From Chloroflexi bacterium RBG_19FT_COMBO_48_23 (GTDB lineage: Bacteria; Chloroflexota; Dehalococcoidia; GIF9; UBA5620): DNA of 10,977 nucleotides. The stretch covers positions 1-10,977 of the forward strand of contig MGOH01000071.1 of the NCBI GenBank assembly GCA_001795315.1. The letters are read 5' to 3'. The position numbers and the translations under genes are program-made. Every line of letters starts with the position of its first letter. Position 1 is the stretch's first letter. Positions 8,000 through 10,977 of this stretch are shown piece after piece. Below the pieces are notes generated by a model, which saw nothing but the letters and a program-made list of their open reading frames with translations, was not told the DNA's origin and ran no database searches.

Positions 8000-9367
8000 T
8001 CAACTGGATGATAGCCCTCTAGCCTTTCGTGGCACTAATTTTTTTGCCGCCTGAACCACCAGAGCCAGACTCACCAGGTAATCATCATGACCGTCTCCGG
8101 CTTCGACAAAGAAGTTCAGGGTCTGGTTAGGTCTGTAGATGCTCTTGGCTTTCTCTAACTCAAGCATCAGCTCACTGTAATCTGCAGAGCCGTCCTGTTT
8201 ATAAAGCTTGAGCCTGCCCGAGTTAATGGCAGCCAATAAATCAAAACCCGCTTCTGATTTCGTTTTCTGGGTAAACTTAAAGGGAATAACTTTGCTGCCC
8301 AACGACTTACGTAAAAAGCTGGTGACGGGCTCCCCGATACCCGTGGCATCAGTGACAATTCGACTGCAATTCCAGACACTTTTAAGTATATCCAGCATCT
8401 GAGGATAAAGCTCGGAGTGCTTCTTGCCTACCCAGCTATAGTGCTCCACCACATGTATTCCGGGCTCCTTAGCCACTATATCAGTAGCACCAGGTATTAC
8501 CTCCGCAACGGTTATTACAGTGGCATCTCTGCCTGAACGGATTAGAATCTCGTCCTCGAGCTGCTCGGACTCGCCGGCGAAATCTATGCCGGCTACATAG
8601 ACCCTGCATTTATCAGGCTGGCTAATCCTGGAATGGTCACCCCGGAGCTGGGCAATTTGCTGGCCCGTCAAGAAGCCGCCGCCGCCCCGAATCGGCAATA
8701 GGGCATATTGAGTCCTGAACAGCGGGTGGTTTTCACCCAGGCGCTCCCGCTCAGACTCGACAAAGGCTCTGTAACTAAGATTATACCTGGCTACCTCCTG
8801 CCAATCGTATCGGAAATGGCGCTTGATACCATCCTTCTTCTCCAATTCCAGGTTTGTCTGCTTGACCTCTTCCAGCAACGTAGCATCGTCCCAGGTTGTG
8901 CCATAGTGTACAGTGGTTGCATTTGAAGCTGATGCCATCGGCCTGAATTCCTTGGTGTACTTATCTCTGGCTACATCCTGGGACTCGTCTATCTCCAGAA
9001 GAATGTCAGCAGTATGACCGACAACTGAGCTAGCCCCATCAGCGGACAGGAATATCTGCCTGGCGTTGCCCAGCTTGAGCATATAGCCAGCCTCGGTAAA
9101 CCAGATGCCACCGAAGCCAAAGTCGTCCAACCTTTCTTTCAACCGGCTCATAGATATGATTGTCTGCGGCTTAAACGTGGGGGAGCACTTGATGGCACTG
9201 CCGCCGGCAGCCATGAACATGGTCAGCAGCAAGACTTCCAGGTGGGCGGAAAGCTCGTTTTTACCACCCTGGCGGGCGATTTCCACAGAGAAGGTCAGGC
9301 CGAGATTGCCTTCAATGCTTTCCACGATATGCCTGGCTACTTCTTGCTGGTACGGTCTGAGCTTCAT
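8000..9367 (-). CDS. Phage-type terminase large subunit (DNA-packaging ATPase/nuclease)
   Basis: This 455-residue protein has the two-domain plan of TerL, the motor that pumps phage DNA into procapsids and cuts it. The ATPase domain (about 1-220) has an adenine-binding RPYQQEV near 4-10, Walker A ARQGGKNE at 31-38 with Lys36 (Asn where Thr/Ser is usual, a variant I recall from other phage terminases) and Walker B ILLEIDE at 122-128 with Asp127-Glu128. The RNase H-like nuclease domain (about 250-445) keeps acidic residues Asp262 (AGIDFAGE), Asp340 (VTDATG) and Asp428/429 (GHDDY). The length is within the family range and nothing is visibly broken. The start overlaps the upstream stop by four bases (ATGA), so translation is coupled. 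No other phage genes are seen on either side, so this may be a prophage remnant, a satellite or gene-transfer-agent part, or a domesticated protein. Confidence 0.92.
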   Translation of the reverse strand: MKLRPYQQEVARHIVESIEGNLGLTFSVEIARQGGKNELSAHLEVLLLTMFMAAGGSAIKCSPTFKPQTIISMSRLKERLDDFGFGGIWFTEAGYMLKLGNARQIFLSADGASSVVGHTADILLEIDESQDVARDKYTKEFRPMASASNATTVHYGTTWDDATLLEEVKQTNLELEKKDGIKRHFRYDWQEVARYNLSYRAFVESERERLGENHPLFRTQYALLPIRGGGGFLTGQQIAQLRGDHSRISQPDKCRVYVAGIDFAGESEQLEDEILIRSGRDATVITVAEVIPGATDIVAKEPGIHVVEHYSWVGKKHSELYPQMLDILKSVWNCSRIVTDATGIGEPVTSFLRKSLGSKVIPFKFTQKTKSEAGFDLLAAINSGRLKLYKQDGSADYSELMLELEKAKSIYRPNQTLNFFVEAGDGHDDYLVSLALVVQAAKKLVPRKARGLSSS

Positions 9368-9690
9368 CTTATCAGTGATTTTATACCCAGCGGGACTGCG
9401 ATCTCGGTGAGGACTCTGGTGACCGCCTCCCTGAGAGACTTCTTCTGCTCCCTGGTGATGTTGTAGCGAGTGGTGACAAGCCGGGCGATGGCTGTAGCTA
9501 CTTTCAGATGAAGGTCAAGTCTCTCCGGCTTCGCCAATATAAGCTCCCTGAGCTTGACGCGGAGTATAGCGATTTCCTCATCGATGCCTTCTATACCTCT
9601 GGCTTCCTCGAGTTCCAGTTTTTCGGCTTCATCGAGTGCCTTGCTGTAGAAGTCCGGCTTTCTGCCCTTTGCGGTTTCTTTTCTTTTCAT
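9364..9690 (-). CDS. Helical protein in the terminase small-subunit position
   Basis: I do not recognise the family with certainty. From the ATG at 9690 it has 108 residues; the frame stays open to an ATG at 9741 (125 residues), but that start has a GAGGT abutting it with no spacing. AGGG sits nine bases before the 9690 start, which I prefer. The first ~15 residues are strongly basic (MKRKETAKGRK); the rest is predicted helical, with a charged stretch (KALDEAEKLELEEARGIEG) and an amphipathic DEEIAILRVKLREL. It overlaps the terminase start by four bases (ATGA). Phage small terminases lie directly before the large subunit, recognise the packaging site and are small helical oligomers, so position, size and basic tail fit. 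No helix-turn-helix is obvious, and the assignment is inference. It overlaps the small ORF upstream by 62 bases in another frame. Confidence 0.7.
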   Translation of the reverse strand: MKRKETAKGRKPDFYSKALDEAEKLELEEARGIEGIDEEIAILRVKLRELILAKPERLDLHLKVATAIARLVTTRYNITREQKKSLREAVTRVLTEIAVPLGIKSLIR

Positions 9691-9781
9691 TTTGCTTTGC
9701 CCTGATAAGCCCATAGACGAGAACATAGGCAGCCAGGTCATACCTCTGCTCGTCTAAAGCTATCTTTAATAATTTCGCCAT
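9629..9781 (-). CDS. Small 50-aa protein heading the terminase cassette
   Basis: This is an unrecognised small ORF. Its N-terminal part (MAKLLKIALDEQRYDLAAYV for the first 20 residues, then LVYGLIRAKQ) reads like a genuine amphipathic helix followed by a strongly basic segment (NEKKRNRKGQ), with good codon use and no low-complexity character. It is the first ORF downstream of the predicted minus-strand promoter. No Shine-Dalgarno precedes the ATG at 9781, but the -10 element ends only seven bases before it, so a leaderless start is plausible. It overlaps the next gene by 62 bases in a different frame. Short helical ORFs of this kind are common at the front of phage packaging modules. The function is unknown, and it might be a regulator or part of the packaging complex. 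Confidence 0.5.
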   Translation of the reverse strand: MAKLLKIALDEQRYDLAAYVLVYGLIRAKQNEKKRNRKGQKAGLLQQGTR

Positions 9782-9788
9782 AATCTAT

Positions 9789-9816
9789 GTTATATTAGCA
9801 CTAATGTTCTATTCAA
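9789..9816 (-). promoter_or_regulatory. Probable promoter of the terminase cassette (leaderless)
   Basis: On the minus strand TTGAAT (plus-strand 9811-9816) and TATAAC (9789-9794) are 16 bp apart. An overlapping alternative is TTGTTT with TAATAT at 17 bp. The first pair predicts a start of transcription within a base or two of the ATG at 9781, giving a transcript without a leader, which fits the absent ribosome binding site. Confidence 0.45.
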
Positions 9817-9902
9817 ACAAGTCAAACCTGTCGCTTTGGCATTTAATCCGAGAGTGTCGGGCGGGATGGCTTCCGGGCATCCTGCAGGCTCCGGTTAATA
9901 AC

Positions 9903-9958
9903 GGGTAGCCTAGAGCATCCGCTCCAGGCATGATTGGAGCCGATGCTCCAATCTACCC
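9903..9958. repeat. Nested imperfect palindrome between divergent genes
   Basis: Three arm pairs nest in order: GGGTAG (9903-9908) with CTACCC (9953-9958), GAGCATC (9913-9919) with GATGCTC (9942-9948), and GCTCC (9921-9925) with GGAGC (9936-9940), leaving a 10-nt loop. That is 18 paired positions with a symmetric one-base and a symmetric four-base interruption. The right half can instead form a perfect local hairpin, TTGGAGC-CGAT-GCTCCAA (9934-9951). This resembles dispersed REP/MITE-type palindromes or a recombination or regulatory site; its nature is not proven. Confidence 0.65.
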
Positions 9959-10007
9959 AAGGTTTCCGCAACATCGTGGGGGGCATATTCGGTGCAATTC
10001 GCAGGCT

Positions 10008-10036
10008 TTGGGTAAAATTGGCGGGTATGTTATACT
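10008..10036 (+). promoter_or_regulatory. Extended -10 promoter for the TPR lipoprotein gene
   Basis: TATACT at 10031-10036 is preceded directly by TGT (extended -10). A weak TTGGGT at 10008-10013 lies 17 bp upstream. Predicted initiation near 10043 is about four bases before the ATG at 10047, so the transcript would be essentially leaderless; no Shine-Dalgarno is present. The -35 also forms half of a 7-bp inverted repeat with TACCCAA at 9954-9960. Confidence 0.5.
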
Positions 10037-10046
10037 TAGCGACGCT

Positions 10047-10977
10047 ATGAAACACAGGCTTTTAGTTATCATGTTAATCGGCATCATGCTATCGGTGCTG
10101 GCATGTGCTGACCCGGCACAAAAGCATCTTGAGCAGGGAGACATCTATTCGAGTCAGGCGCAGTGGGCTGAAGCCATCAGCGAGTACGGCAAGGCAATCG
10201 AGTCCAATCCGAATCTGGCTCTAGCCTACAGTAAACGAGGGGAGGCTTATGCCGCCAGAGAAGATTGGCCCCCGGCTCTCAGTGATTTTAGCAAGGCGCT
10301 AGAACTGGACCCTGAATTAATTGAGGCATATAGTCACCGGGCCTCCATTTATCATGCTCAACAGCAGTGGGACATGGCTATTGCCGACTTAAACAAGGCT
10401 ATCGAACTGGACCCGGAACTGGCTGTGGCATATAGCAACCGGGGCTGGACTTACGCCAGCAAGGGACAAGCTGAAGAGGCACTTGCTGATTTAAACAAGG
10501 CTATTGAGCTAGACCCTGAGCTGATCGAGGCATATTACAATCGAGGGCTGGTCCACAATGGCCAGGGCAACTGGGATATGGGCATAGCGGACTTGAGCAA
10601 GGCAATCGAGTCTGACCCAACCAATCCCCTGGCCTACAACGACCGCGGTTCTGCCTATACTAACATCGGGCAATTCGATGCGGCTATTGCCGACCTGGAC
10701 AAGGCTATCGAGCTAAAGCCTGACTATGCCTGGGCTTATTACAACCGGGGCCTGGTCTGCGAAGAACAGGAGCAATGGGATGCGGCTATCGCCAATTTCA
10801 GCAAAGCCACGGAGCTGGAGCCGGCTCTTGCTATTTTTGACCAGGCACTAGCCGAAGCTTATATTAGCCGCGGCTACATTTACCGGGCAACGGGACAGGG
10901 GGATTTAGCTTTAGCCGACCTGGACAAAGCTATCGAACTGGACCCGGAGCTGGCTGTGGCATATTACAATCGAGGCT
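10047..10977 (+). CDS. TPR-repeat lipoprotein (5' part, runs off the right edge)
   Basis: The frame is open from ATG 10047 to the window end, 310 codons, with no stop. A short signal sequence (MKHRLL then a hydrophobic run) ends in VLAC, so Cys20 is a probable lipidation site and the protein would be tethered to the outer face of the membrane. From about residue 23 onward it consists of consecutive 34-residue tetratricopeptide repeats, about eight visible, each with the W/G-x-x-A-I-A-D-L-x-K-A-I-E-L-D-P pattern followed by AYxNRG. One unit near residues 258-272 carries a short insertion (ALAIFDQALAEAY). TPR arrays bind other proteins; the partner is unknown. It is divergent from the terminase cassette, and the gap between them holds both promoters. 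The signal peptide and lipobox support the start despite the missing ribosome binding site. Confidence 0.88.
   Translation, partial: MKHRLLVIMLIGIMLSVLACADPAQKHLEQGDIYSSQAQWAEAISEYGKAIESNPNLALAYSKRGEAYAAREDWPPALSDFSKALELDPELIEAYSHRASIYHAQQQWDMAIADLNKAIELDPELAVAYSNRGWTYASKGQAEEALADLNKAIELDPELIEAYYNRGLVHNGQGNWDMGIADLSKAIESDPTNPLAYNDRGSAYTNIGQFDAAIADLDKAIELKPDYAWAYYNRGLVCEEQEQWDAAIANFSKATELEPALAIFDQALAEAYISRGYIYRATGQGDLALADLDKAIELDPELAVAYYNRG

Noticed and set aside
9690..9741. Extension of the small-subunit-like gene to an upstream ATG (17 extra residues).
   Set aside because: The only Shine-Dalgarno-like sequence abuts that ATG without spacing, and the extension would overlap the small leading ORF further. 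The start at 9690 is better placed, though the longer form cannot be excluded.
9843..10055. Minus-strand 70-codon ORF across the divergent intergenic region.
   Set aside because: It runs through the nested palindrome and over the start of the TPR gene, lacks a ribosome binding site and has no protein-like pattern.
10047..10977. Regular repetition at the right edge, considered as a CRISPR array or tandem DNA repeat.
   Set aside because: The period is that of 34-residue TPR units in an open frame, the copies vary at codon third positions, and there are no spacer-like unique segments.

Overview
The window looks like bacterial chromosome, most plausibly from Chloroflexota (class Dehalococcoidia or a relative). 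That placement is inference. It rests on the pyrG-transaldolase-rho order, a short Rho, surface proteins made of IPT/TIG and fibronectin-like modules with a C-terminal membrane anchor, and a CetZ-like tubulin homologue. No rRNA or tRNA is visible to settle it. Base composition is near 50% GC and similar throughout.

Layout, left to right. (a) 1-804: the 3' end of a surface protein with two fibronectin-III-like modules, a Pro-rich linker and a C-terminal transmembrane helix. (b) 820-4686: a housekeeping operon. A sigma70-type promoter that matches the consensus exactly (TTGACA, 17 bp, TATAAT) lies 194 bp upstream of pyrG, followed by a short-chain transaldolase and rho. The gaps between genes are 35-36 bp, so one transcript is likely. 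The pyrG leader holds a possible 40-codon ORF whose stop overlaps the pyrG start. (c) 4804-6646: a separately promoted, secreted and membrane-anchored protein of five IPT/TIG-like units plus one fibronectin-like unit, similar in plan to (a). (d) 6657-7979: a separately promoted tubulin-superfamily GTPase that resembles archaeal CetZ more than FtsZ, closed by a strong intrinsic terminator that can also serve the convergent minus-strand unit.

(e) 8000-9781, minus strand: a compact three-gene cassette. It holds a 50-aa small protein, an all-helical ~108-aa protein in the small-terminase position, and a phage-type large terminase with ATPase and nuclease residues intact. No capsid, portal, integrase or lysis gene is seen beside it. 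(f) 9782-10046: a divergent intergenic region with an elaborate nested hairpin and two promoters placed so close to their start codons that both transcripts would be leaderless or nearly so. (g) 10047-10977: the 5' part of a lipoprotein made of tandem TPR repeats, running off the right edge.

The parts most worth following up are the isolated terminase cassette with its small leading ORF and flanking dyad, the bacterial CetZ-like protein next to an anchored surface protein, the pyrG leader, and substitutions in Rho at positions that form the bicyclomycin pocket in E. coli Rho.
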